In this document: piece after piece, positions 9,157 through 15,708 of the stretch
How positions within the stretch are numbered: the stretch's first letter is position 1
Layout of the letters: each line of letters opens with the position of its first letter
NCBI GenBank assembly: GCA_004282995.1
Contig: SHLU01000030.1
Span: forward strand, 1 to 15,708
Origin: Sphingomonadaceae bacterium
GTDB lineage: Bacteria; Pseudomonadota; Alphaproteobacteria; Sphingomonadales; Sphingomonadaceae
Direction: 5' to 3'
DNA length: 15,708 bases
Notes under the pieces: generated by a model
What the model saw: only the letters and a program-made list of their open reading frames with translations
The model's database searches: none
Told to the model about the DNA's origin: nothing
Made by a program: the position numbers and the translations under genes

Positions 9157-9190
9157 ACGGGGCGCGCACTGGAAACAGTTCGCGCCCCGT
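9157..9190 (+). terminator. GNRA-capped hairpin between clpA and the exonuclease gene
   Basis: ACGGGGCGCG (9157-9166) pairs perfectly with CGCGCCCCGT (9181-9190). After one C/T mismatch, ACTG pairs with CAGT around a GAAA tetraloop at 9172-9175. That makes 14 pairs in all, 18 bases past the clpA stop. The following bases, CTCGTTGG, are poor in T, so it may be an inefficient terminator, a stabiliser of the clpA mRNA end, or an attenuator before the exonuclease start at 9206. Confidence 0.6.
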
Positions 9191-9205
9191 CTCGTTGGTG
9201 AGGTA

Positions 9206-10237
9206 ATGCGCGCGCCCTTTTCCTGGATCCGGCCCGAACCCTGGGGCATCCATGTGGTCCCCGCCGATGCCTGGATCGATCCGGGCAAGGCGGTTGAACG
9301 CGCGCTGGTCACCCACGGCCACGCCGACCATGCACGCGGCGGCCATGGCGAAACAGTGGCGACACCGGAGACGCTGGCGATCATGGCGCTGCGCTATCGC
9401 ACCGGGATCGAGGACCAGCATGGCGATATGCCCTCCATGGCCACCGCGGTCGAATATGGTGAGACCATCCGGCTAAAAGGCGGAGTCGACGCCACCTATA
9501 TCCCCGCCGGACACGTGCTCGGCAGCGCGCAGATCCTGCTCGAACATGCTGGCGAGCGTGTGGTCGTGACAGGGGATTACAAGCGCCGACCCGATCCGAC
9601 CTGTCCGCCATTCGAAGTCACGCCGTGCGACATTTTCATCACCGAGGCGACGTTCGGTCTGCCCGTCTTCACTCATCCCCCGATCGAGGAGGAGATGGCC
9701 AAGCTGCTCGGGCGACTGGAAGCCCATCCCGAGCGCTGCGTCCTGGTCGGCGCCTATGCTCTGGGCAAGGCCCAACGCGTCATCGCCGAGTTGCGCCGCG
9801 CCGGCCACATCAAACCGATCTATCTCCACGGCGCGATGGAGAAGATGTGCAGGCTATATGAAGAGCACGGCGTTGACCTCGGCGAACTGCGCTTGGTCAG
9901 TGACGCCAAGAAGGATGATATGCGCGGGCACATCGTCGTCAGTCCGCCATCCGCCCTCAACGATCGCTGGAGCCGCCGCCTGCCCGAACCGATCACCGCC
10001 ATGGCCAGCGGCTGGATGCGGGTGCGCCAGCGCGCGAGGCAGCGCAATGTCGAACTGCCGCTGGTCATCTCCGACCACGCCGACTGGAGCGAGTTGACGC
10101 GCACCATCGAGGAAGTCGATCCGCACGAGACCTGGATTACCCATGGCCGCGAGGAAGCGCTGCTGCGCTGGCACCAGCTCCACCAGCGCCGCGCCCGCGC
10201 GCTGGCACTGGTCGGACGCGAGGACGAGGACGAATAG
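9206..10237 (+). CDS. Ligase-associated MBL-fold DNA exonuclease
   Basis: Metallo-beta-lactamase-fold nuclease of the beta-CASP/ligase-associated exonuclease group, found next to ATP-dependent DNA ligases and thought to trim DNA ends before sealing. From the ATG at 9206 it is 343 residues, normal for the group. Metal-binding motifs are THGHADH (36-42), the histidine of AGHVLGSAQI (H103), GDYKRRPDP (D124) and a C-terminal SDHADW. The N-terminal IRPEPWGIHVVPADAWIDP is typical of the group. The frame is open back into clpA, but that part is only overlap; GGTGAGG precedes 9206, although the spacing is short. The next gene starts one base after this stop, so exonuclease and ligase are surely co-translated. 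The family call is strong; the in vivo substrate is inferred. Confidence 0.93.
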   Translation: MRAPFSWIRPEPWGIHVVPADAWIDPGKAVERALVTHGHADHARGGHGETVATPETLAIMALRYRTGIEDQHGDMPSMATAVEYGETIRLKGGVDATYIPAGHVLGSAQILLEHAGERVVVTGDYKRRPDPTCPPFEVTPCDIFITEATFGLPVFTHPPIEEEMAKLLGRLEAHPERCVLVGAYALGKAQRVIAELRRAGHIKPIYLHGAMEKMCRLYEEHGVDLGELRLVSDAKKDDMRGHIVVSPPSALNDRWSRRLPEPITAMASGWMRVRQRARQRNVELPLVISDHADWSELTRTIEEVDPHETWITHGREEALLRWHQLHQRRARALALVGREDEDE

Positions 10238-10238
10238 G

Positions 10239-11834
10239 GTGGAAGAATTCGCCGCCCTGATCGATGCCCTGGTGTACACCCGCAGCCGCAACGAGAAGCT
10301 GCGCCTGATAGCTGAGTATCTGCGCAACACTTCGCGTGATGACCGTGGATGGGCGCTCGCGGCGCTGACGAACAGCCTGGATTTTCCTGCGGTAAAGAGC
10401 TCGACCGTACGCGCCCTATTACAGGAGCGGGTCGATCCCGTGTTGTGGACGCTGAGCCGCGATTTTGTGGGCGATACGGCCGAAACAGCCAGCCTGCTCT
10501 GGCCCGAACCGGAAGGCGAACGGCGCCCCGCGCCCAGTTTGAGCGAGGCTGTGGCAGAGCTTGAGAGACTGACGCGCAAGTCGGTGCTGTCCGAGCTGCC
10601 CAAACTGTTCGACCGGCTCGAGCCGCCAGGACGCTACGCCCTGGTCAAGATGGCAACCGGAGCGATGAGGATTGGCATTTCCAGTCGCCTGGCCAAGGTT
10701 GCTTTCGCGCAAGCCTTCGATGTCGAGGTCGAGGATGTCGAGGAATATTGGCACGGCCTTGTGCCGCCCTATGACGAGCTGTTTGCGTGGGCCGCCGACG
10801 GGGCCGATCCGCCCGATATCGAGAACTTGCCGACTTTCCGCCCCTTCATGCTCGCCCACCCGCTCGAAGAGACGGTGGTCGATTTGTCCGACTATGCAGC
10901 CGAGTGGAAATGGGACGGCATCCGTGTCCAGCTGGTCCATGCCGGGGGCGAGACGCGGGTCTATTCGCGCTCGGGCGACGATGTCAGCGCGACATTTCCC
11001 GAGATGCTCGACGCCTTGGACATTCCAGCCGTGCTTGATGGCGAATTGCTGGTGCGCGGTTCGGCTCAGGGCGGTGAAGAAGGGGGTGCGGCCAGCTTCA
11101 ATGCCCTGCAGCAGCGGCTCGGCCGCAAGACCGTCGCAAAGAAGATGCTGCGCGAAGCGCCCGCCTTCGTGCGGCTTTATGATGCGCTGATCATCGAGGG
11201 CGAAGACTTGCGCGAACGTGCATGGGAAGACCGGCGGGCCCGGCTCGAAGCGTTCCTGCCGCGGCTGCCCGACAGCCATTTCGACCTCAGCGCCATCGTG
11301 GAGGCGCGTGATTTCGACCATCTCGCCGAGATCCGCGAAGGCACCCGTGACGCTGCCATCGAGGGGCTGATGCTCAAACGGCGCGACAGTCCCTATATAG
11401 CCGGACGCAAGACCGGGCTGTGGTACAAGTGGAAGCGCGATCCGCTGCTGATCGATTGCGTGCTGATGTACGCCCAGCGCGGCAGCGGCAAGAGATCGAG
11501 CTTCTTCTCCGACTACACCTTCGGCTGCTGGGACGGCGATCCCGACGAAGGAGCCGAATTACTTCCCGTAGGCAAGGCCTATTCCGGCTTCACCGACGAG
11601 GAATTGAAGAAGATTGACCGCCACGTGCGGCAAAACACCATCAACCGGTTCGGCCCGGTGCGCGAAATCGAACGAACGCTTGTGTTCGAGGTCGCCTTCG
11701 ACAGTGTGCATGCAAGCAAGCGCCACAAGTCGGGTCTCGCCATGCGCTTCCCGCGCATCCACCGGGTTCGCTGGGACAAACCGCCGCACGAAGCCGATCG
11801 GATCGACGCGCTCAAGGCGCTGATCCGCGACTAG
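10239..11834 (+). CDS. ATP-dependent DNA ligase (cisplatin damage response type)
   Basis: Seals DNA nicks through a ligase-AMP intermediate. The 531-residue protein has a helical N-terminal DNA-binding domain (about 1-200), the adenylation domain with the catalytic lysine in EWKWDGIRV (K224), SRSGDD (243-248), DGE (267-269), EGLMLKR (375-381) and WYKWKRD (395-401), and a C-terminal OB domain. It lacks polymerase or phosphoesterase domains, so it is not LigD; it matches the ligase annotated elsewhere as cisplatin damage response. The GTG at 10239 has GAGGA eight bases upstream and lies one base after the exonuclease stop, which fixes the start. In several proteobacteria this pair is followed by an Lhr helicase and a phosphoesterase; here the next gene is convergent and unrelated. 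The stop shares bases with the stop of the opposite gene. Confidence 0.94.
   Translation: MEEFAALIDALVYTRSRNEKLRLIAEYLRNTSRDDRGWALAALTNSLDFPAVKSSTVRALLQERVDPVLWTLSRDFVGDTAETASLLWPEPEGERRPAPSLSEAVAELERLTRKSVLSELPKLFDRLEPPGRYALVKMATGAMRIGISSRLAKVAFAQAFDVEVEDVEEYWHGLVPPYDELFAWAADGADPPDIENLPTFRPFMLAHPLEETVVDLSDYAAEWKWDGIRVQLVHAGGETRVYSRSGDDVSATFPEMLDALDIPAVLDGELLVRGSAQGGEEGGAASFNALQQRLGRKTVAKKMLREAPAFVRLYDALIIEGEDLRERAWEDRRARLEAFLPRLPDSHFDLSAIVEARDFDHLAEIREGTRDAAIEGLMLKRRDSPYIAGRKTGLWYKWKRDPLLIDCVLMYAQRGSGKRSSFFSDYTFGCWDGDPDEGAELLPVGKAYSGFTDEELKKIDRHVRQNTINRFGPVREIERTLVFEVAFDSVHASKRHKSGLAMRFPRIHRVRWDKPPHEADRIDALKALIRD
11831..11834. other. Interlocked convergent stop codons in CTAG
   Basis: The ligase ends with TAG at 11832-11834 and the gamma-carbonic-anhydrase gene ends with TAG read from 11833 down to 11831. 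The palindrome CTAG therefore serves as the stop for both strands. No terminator hairpin was seen between them, so transcripts should run into each other. Confidence 0.9.
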
Positions 11835-12409
11835 TCTCCTCGCGCAACAGCCGCTTTGTGTGCGCGCGCGTTCTCGACATAATGGGCGACCCCTGCACGC
11901 ATTCCTGCAATGGCGGCATCGTTGAGGTCGCGCAGCGGCTTGGCGGGGCGCCCGGCCCACAGGCTGCGCGGCTCCATCACCTTGCCCTCGGTCAGCATTG
12001 CGCCGGCTGCCAGCATGGCATCACTGCCGATCACTGCCTTGTTCATGGCGATTGCGCCCAAGCCGACAAAGCCGCGATCCTCGATCACGCAGCCATGGAC
12101 CATTGCCATGTGTCCTATCAGTACGTCGTCCCCGATCAGCAGCGGAGACCCGTCGGGGTCGCCGGGCCGTTCGGGATCGCAATGCAGCACGCTGCCGTCC
12201 TGCACATTGCTGCGCTGGCCGATGACGATGCGGCTGACATCGGCCCGCAGAACGCAATTGTACCAGACCGAACTATCGGCCCCGATGGTAACGTCACCGA
12301 TGATGATGCAGCCCGGCGCGACAAAGGCGCTGTCATGGATCAGCGGGCGCTTGCCGTGGATCTCGATAATGCGGACGCCGGGATGGTGGGGCGAAATTTC
12401 CATGGTCAT
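11831..12409 (-). CDS. Gamma-carbonic anhydrase family hexapeptide-repeat protein
   Basis: Left-handed beta-helix protein of the gamma-carbonic anhydrase/YrdA group. The 192-residue protein shows hexapeptide repeats across about 35-150 (IIIGDVTIGADSSVWYN, LIGDDVLIGHMAMVHG, VIGSDAMLAAGAML). The three metal-binding histidines are H76 in QDGSVLH, and H100 and H105 in IGHMAMVHG, which suggests a bound zinc or iron and a trimer. Many family members show little or no carbonic anhydrase activity, so the reaction is uncertain. I place the start at 12409: the ATG overlaps the stop of the preceding acetyltransferase gene as ATGA, and GGGAG lies eight bases upstream. An in-frame ATG at 12424 has no such site. 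It is the last gene of the leftward group and probably depends on coupled translation. Confidence 0.92.
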   Translation of the reverse strand: MTMEISPHHPGVRIIEIHGKRPLIHDSAFVAPGCIIIGDVTIGADSSVWYNCVLRADVSRIVIGQRSNVQDGSVLHCDPERPGDPDGSPLLIGDDVLIGHMAMVHGCVIEDRGFVGLGAIAMNKAVIGSDAMLAAGAMLTEGKVMEPRSLWAGRPAKPLRDLNDAAIAGMRAGVAHYVENARAHKAAVARGD

Positions 12410-12963
12410 TGGGTGGTCTCCCATCGCTCGCGCGAGAGCGCGTATTGGATCGTCGGATTGTCTTCGGGCGCGAAGGCCGGATCGTCGAAGTCAAGATCGG
12501 TGCGGCGGACCATGCCGAGCTTTTCCATCAAGCGCCAACTCGGCGCGTTGCGCTGGCCGGTCAGGGCCACGAGCAGGGGCACGCCGTGGCGGGTGAAGGC
12601 CCAGTCGATAATCGCCCTCACGGCCTCCTCGGCATAGCCCCGGCGCCAGCGATCCTCACGCACCAGCCAGCCGATCTCATGGTCACCCTGGTTGGGTGCA
12701 CTGGGATGGTCGACCAGCTTCATCCCGGCATGACCGACCAGATCGCCGGTGGATTTCTCGAGCATCATCATGAAACCGAAGCCTGATTTTGCAAACCACG
12801 CCATCGACTTGGCATGCTTGGCCTCGATCTGGTGCAGTTCATTGACCCCGCCAAGGCGCTCCATCACCGCCGGCGTGTTGAGAAACCGGTCTTGCAAAGC
12901 GGCATCGCCTTCCTCGATCCGACGCAGCAACAGGCGGTCGGTTTCGATGACTAAATCAGCCAC
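12406..12963 (-). CDS. GNAT family N-acetyltransferase (second of a tandem pair)
   Basis: Predicted acetyl-CoA-dependent acetyltransferase of the RimJ/RimL-like GNAT branch, 185 residues. It begins with ETDRLLLRRIEEGD, the family's first strand, followed by NTPAVMERLGGV (29-40) and the acetyl-CoA pyrophosphate-binding region EDRWRRGYAEEAV (103-115). It ends with RNAPSWRLMEKLGM (138-151), the usual NxxSxxLxEKLGF element. The GTG at 12963 overlaps the stop of the first GNAT gene by eight bases (GTGGCTGA); there is no clear ribosome-binding site, so coupling is likely. An upstream ATG is open but would overlap the neighbour widely and adds no family sequence. The substrate cannot be told: ribosomal-protein N-termini, amines or small molecules are all possible. 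Confidence 0.88.
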   Translation of the reverse strand: MADLVIETDRLLLRRIEEGDAALQDRFLNTPAVMERLGGVNELHQIEAKHAKSMAWFAKSGFGFMMMLEKSTGDLVGHAGMKLVDHPSAPNQGDHEIGWLVREDRWRRGYAEEAVRAIIDWAFTRHGVPLLVALTGQRNAPSWRLMEKLGMVRRTDLDFDDPAFAPEDNPTIQYALSRERWETTQ

Positions 12964-13513
12964 GCTGCGCCGCCCACTGAACGCGGTCGATCGAATAGAC
13001 GATGATGATCGAGTTTTCGGGATCGAAATCATCGTTGGCGAAGTCGAGATCCTCGCGCCGCTCCATCCCGAGACGGATCATCAGGCCCCAACTCGGCACG
13101 TTGCGTTCCACCGTGAGGGCAATCACCTCTCCTGCACCAAAGGACTCGAAAGCCAGATCGAGTGAGGCCTGTGCCGCTTCCCTGGCATAGCCCTGCCCCC
13201 AGGCATCCTGCCGCAGCCGCCAGCCGACTTCCATCATGCCCATCGGCCCGCCGGCCTGGTTGGAGCGCTTGAGTCCGCAGAAGCCGAGGATGGCGCCGTC
13301 GCTCTTGCGCTCGACCGCCCAGAAGGTGTGGCCGTGGTCGGCGCGATAGGACTCCAGCCGGTCCTGCGCCGCCAGCCGCTTGGGCTCGTCGCAGACACCG
13401 CCAAGCCAACGCATGACGTCAGGCGTATTGGTGCCTTCCCAGAATTGCGGCCAATCCTCCTCGCGCCAGTCGCGCAAGGTCAGTCGCTGGGTCGCATGAC
13501 GGAATTCAGCCAT
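12956..13513 (-). CDS. GNAT family N-acetyltransferase (first of a tandem pair)
   Basis: Predicted GNAT acetyltransferase of 185 residues, exactly as long as its downstream neighbour and similar along its full length. Features are TQRLTLRDWREEDW (8-21), NTPDVMRWLGGV (29-40), the acetyl-CoA-binding QDAWGQGYAREAA (102-114) and RNVPSWGLMIRLGM (137-150). The ATG at 13513 overlaps the hemB stop by eight bases (ATGGCTGA), the same arrangement used at the next junction. An in-frame ATG further upstream lies well inside hemB and is unlikely. It is probably translated by coupling from hemB. No substrate can be assigned, and its place behind hemB does not prove a role in tetrapyrrole synthesis. Confidence 0.88.
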   Translation of the reverse strand: MAEFRHATQRLTLRDWREEDWPQFWEGTNTPDVMRWLGGVCDEPKRLAAQDRLESYRADHGHTFWAVERKSDGAILGFCGLKRSNQAGGPMGMMEVGWRLRQDAWGQGYAREAAQASLDLAFESFGAGEVIALTVERNVPSWGLMIRLGMERREDLDFANDDFDPENSIIIVYSIDRVQWAAQRG

Positions 13514-14501
13514 TGAGCAGGCGCGCGGCGACGGGCGCATGGTAGGTCAGCACTCCGCTGCAGCCGGCGCGCTTGAATGCGACCAGTTTTTCCATCAACA
13601 GCGCATCGCGGTCACCGACACCGGCTGCGGCACCGGCTTCGATCAGCGCGTATTCACCGCTGACCTGATAGGCGAAAACCGGCACGCCGAAGGCCTGTTT
13701 CGCGCGCCAGATGATGTCGAGATAGGCGAGGCCAGGCTTGACCATCACGCTGTCGGCCCCTTCGTCGATATCCATGGCGATTTCGCGAAGAGCCTCGTCG
13801 GCGTTGGCCGGGTCCATCTGGTAGCTACGCTTGTCGCCCTTGAGCAGCCCGCCGCTGCCAACCGCGTCGCGGAACGGGCCATAAAAGGCAGAGGCATATT
13901 TGGCGGCATAGGCCATGATCTGGACATTGGGATGCTCGCCCATTTCCAGCGCCATGCGGATCGCTTTCACCCTTCCGTCCATCATGTCCGAAGGGGCGAT
14001 GATGTCGGCCCCGGCCTCGGCCTGGTTGATGGCCTGATCGACAAGCACGGCCACCGTATCGTCATTGACAACATAGCCGGCCGGGTCGAGCAGCCCGTCC
14101 TGCCCATGGCTGGTATAGGGATCAAGGGCGACATCGGTGAGGATGCCGACATCGCTGCCACAGGCATCACGCACAGCCTTTATCGCGCGGCACATCAGAT
14201 TGTCGGGATTGGTCGCTTCGCGCCCATCCTCGCTACGCAGATCAGATGGCGTGTTGGGAAACAACGCGATGCACGGGATGCTGAGCGATACCGCCTCTTT
14301 CGCCCGCGCGACAATTCCGTCGACAGACCAGCGCGATACGCCGGGCAGGCTGGCAACCGGGTCTTCGGCGTCCTTGCCGTCGATCACGAACAGCGGCCAG
14401 ATCAGGTCCGCCGGGGTCAGCACCGTCTCGCGGTGCATTGCACGGCTCCATGCCGTCGCGCGGGTGCGCCGAAGGCGGGTGTGGGGATAGCTGGCAGTCA
14501 T
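13506..14501 (-). CDS. hemB: Delta-aminolevulinic acid dehydratase (porphobilinogen synthase)
   Basis: Condenses two 5-aminolevulinate molecules into porphobilinogen, the second committed step of haem and chlorophyll synthesis, in the cytoplasm. The 331-residue protein carries the two Schiff-base lysines, K201 in AYAAKYASAF and K255 in MVKPGLAYLD. The metal region DVALDPYTSHGQDG (123-136) has Ala/Asp where zinc enzymes have cysteines, so this is the magnesium-type enzyme known from Pseudomonas and alphaproteobacteria. The start at 14501 (MTASYPHTRLRRTRAT) follows a weak AGG. An upstream in-frame ATG adds residues that do not look like the family. It lies 39 bases after the M23 gene and overlaps the first GNAT gene by eight bases. 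Confidence 0.96.
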   Translation of the reverse strand: MTASYPHTRLRRTRATAWSRAMHRETVLTPADLIWPLFVIDGKDAEDPVASLPGVSRWSVDGIVARAKEAVSLSIPCIALFPNTPSDLRSEDGREATNPDNLMCRAIKAVRDACGSDVGILTDVALDPYTSHGQDGLLDPAGYVVNDDTVAVLVDQAINQAEAGADIIAPSDMMDGRVKAIRMALEMGEHPNVQIMAYAAKYASAFYGPFRDAVGSGGLLKGDKRSYQMDPANADEALREIAMDIDEGADSVMVKPGLAYLDIIWRAKQAFGVPVFAYQVSGEYALIEAGAAAGVGDRDALLMEKLVAFKRAGCSGVLTYHAPVAARLLNG

Positions 14502-14540
14502 GGACAGCCTGTTGCCGCATCCGCGGGCGAGGCGCAATCA

Positions 14541-15708
14541 CTAGCCGCCGACACGGATCGGGCGGCGCACAGCAAGCTTGTCAATTTCGCGCTCAGGTTC
14601 GACGCTCTCGTCGGGTAGCGGAACAAGATCCTCCAGCGCAGAACCTGCTGCAATCCCCTGCAATCGTGCCAGGGTCGAGCGGAATCGATTGAGTTCTGAG
14701 CCTGCGAGCTGCGCGCGCGTGACATATTGCACCGAAGCCGGATCGATCGCCCGGCCGCCGCGATACATTTCATAGTGCAGGTGGGGTCCGGTCGACAGGC
14801 CGGTGGAGCCGACATAGCCAATAATCTGGCCGCGCTGGACGCTCTGTCCGCGGCGGACTGCCATCCGGCTCATGTGGCAATAGCGGGTCTGCAGACCAGC
14901 AGAATGCTGGAGCCGGACTGCTATGCCGCAACCACCCATGCGACCGGCGCCGAGGACTTGGCCGTCCGTCACCGCACGGATCGGCGTGCCATAGCCGGCG
15001 CGGTAGTCGAGGCCCGAATGCATCCTGCGATAGCCGAGGATCGGATGACGGCGCATGCCAAAAGCCGAACTGGTCGAGCCAGGCACAGGCTGCATCAGCC
15101 CGCTACGTTGCTCACCCACGCCCGAGGCTTCGTAGAAGCGCCCATCTTTGCCCCAACGCATCAATTGCGTGGCCGGTTTGCCGCCGCGTTCGACCCCGGC
15201 GAAAAGCAGATCGCCCGCCTGGCGCTCGCCGGTTGCGGCGCGGCGGTAGGAGACGACCATGTCAAAAGTGTCATCGGCGCGCAGTGCGCGGTCCAGATCG
15301 GTATGATCGCCCAACGCCTTGAGATATTGCTGCACGGCACTGGCTGGCGCGCCAGCGGCGCGGGCAGAACGGTAAAGGCTGCTGCCGACCTTGCCGCGAA
15401 TCCGGAGCGGCGTATCGTCGACGCGGATCGGCTTACGCAGGAGCGAAAGACGGCCGTCATCGCCGCGTTCGATGGCCAGGGCCAAATCGAACCGGGCACG
15501 GAACTCCATCGCCTCAAGCGGACGTGTAGCACCTGCCCTGGTCCTGCGACCTAGGGTGATATCGACCTGTGTTCCGGGTTCGATATCCGAAACGGCAATG
15601 TTGCGAGCGACCAGTTCGGACACTCGCTCGGCATCGTCGCTGCCGACCCCGGCGCGGCGCAACATGCGGTCGAAACCGTCGCCTTGCGCCAGCGTTGCCA
15701 CTAGTTGG
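14541..15708 (-). CDS. M23 peptidase with N-terminal OapA/MepM-like region, 5' end missing
   Basis: Periplasmic peptidoglycan endopeptidase of the M23 family, resembling MepM/YebA-type enzymes. About 389 residues lie in the window and the frame stays open through the right edge, so the N-terminus, including any signal peptide, is cut off. The GTG at 15701 is unlikely to be the real start. The visible N-terminal half (GDGFDRMLRRAGV, VSDIEPGTQVDITLG, RIRGKVGSSLYRSARAAG) fits the OapA-like/second N-terminal domain of MepM. The C-terminal M23 domain has HSGLD (His codon 15018-15020, Asp 15006-15008), RYCHMS, and GPHLHYEM (HLH at 14775-14783). It differs clearly from the M23 protein at the left end, which has a membrane anchor and stalk. 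It is first in the leftward group; 39 bases separate it from hemB. Confidence 0.93.
   Translation of the reverse strand, partial: QLVATLAQGDGFDRMLRRAGVGSDDAERVSELVARNIAVSDIEPGTQVDITLGRRTRAGATRPLEAMEFRARFDLALAIERGDDGRLSLLRKPIRVDDTPLRIRGKVGSSLYRSARAAGAPASAVQQYLKALGDHTDLDRALRADDTFDMVVSYRRAATGERQAGDLLFAGVERGGKPATQLMRWGKDGRFYEASGVGEQRSGLMQPVPGSTSSAFGMRRHPILGYRRMHSGLDYRAGYGTPIRAVTDGQVLGAGRMGGCGIAVRLQHSAGLQTRYCHMSRMAVRRGQSVQRGQIIGYVGSTGLSTGPHLHYEMYRGGRAIDPASVQYVTRAQLAGSELNRFRSTLARLQGIAAGSALEDLVPLPDESVEPEREIDKLAVRRPIRVGG

Noticed and set aside
13539..14618. A 359-codon rightward open frame opposite hemB.
   Set aside because: It mirrors the hemB codons and carries no family signature.

Overview
The window looks like chromosomal DNA from an alphaproteobacterium, most likely a sphingomonad of the Erythrobacter/Altererythrobacter type. 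This is inferred from high GC, a TrcR/DUF1013 gene, a DUF1192 gene, a bactofilin paired with an M23 peptidase, and the style of the ClpA and HemB proteins. No tRNA, rRNA, CRISPR array, insertion sequence or phage gene was seen. Coding is dense and the gene set is mostly core metabolism and housekeeping.

Left part (1-2625): nadD (NAD biosynthesis) runs leftward. Divergent from it is a rightward cell-envelope pair: a membrane-anchored M23 peptidase and a bactofilin whose start lies inside the peptidase gene. The pair ends at a good intrinsic terminator.

Centre-left (2630-6301): three leftward genes, an acyl-CoA synthetase, the cell-cycle regulator TrcR (DUF1013) and a PIG3-type quinone oxidoreductase. 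A hairpin-rich leader separates the oxidoreductase from trcR, and one arm of it overlaps the likely trcR ribosome-binding site.

Centre-right (6410-11834): rightward DUF1192, clpA, then a DNA-repair pair made of a ligase-associated MBL-fold exonuclease and an ATP-dependent DNA ligase one base apart. A strong GNRA-capped hairpin sits between clpA and the exonuclease. The Lhr helicase and phosphoesterase that often follow such a pair are not here.

Right part (11831-15708): a tightly packed leftward group of a 5'-truncated M23 peptidase, hemB, two tandem GNAT acetyltransferases of identical length, and a gamma-carbonic-anhydrase-like protein. hemB and the three genes after it overlap by 4-8 bases and are probably translationally coupled. 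This group converges on the ligase, and the two stop codons interlock in one CTAG. I found no convincing undescribed multi-gene system. The points most worth a second look are the trcR leader, the clpA-exonuclease hairpin, the reduced repair cluster, the tandem GNAT pair and the interlocked stops.
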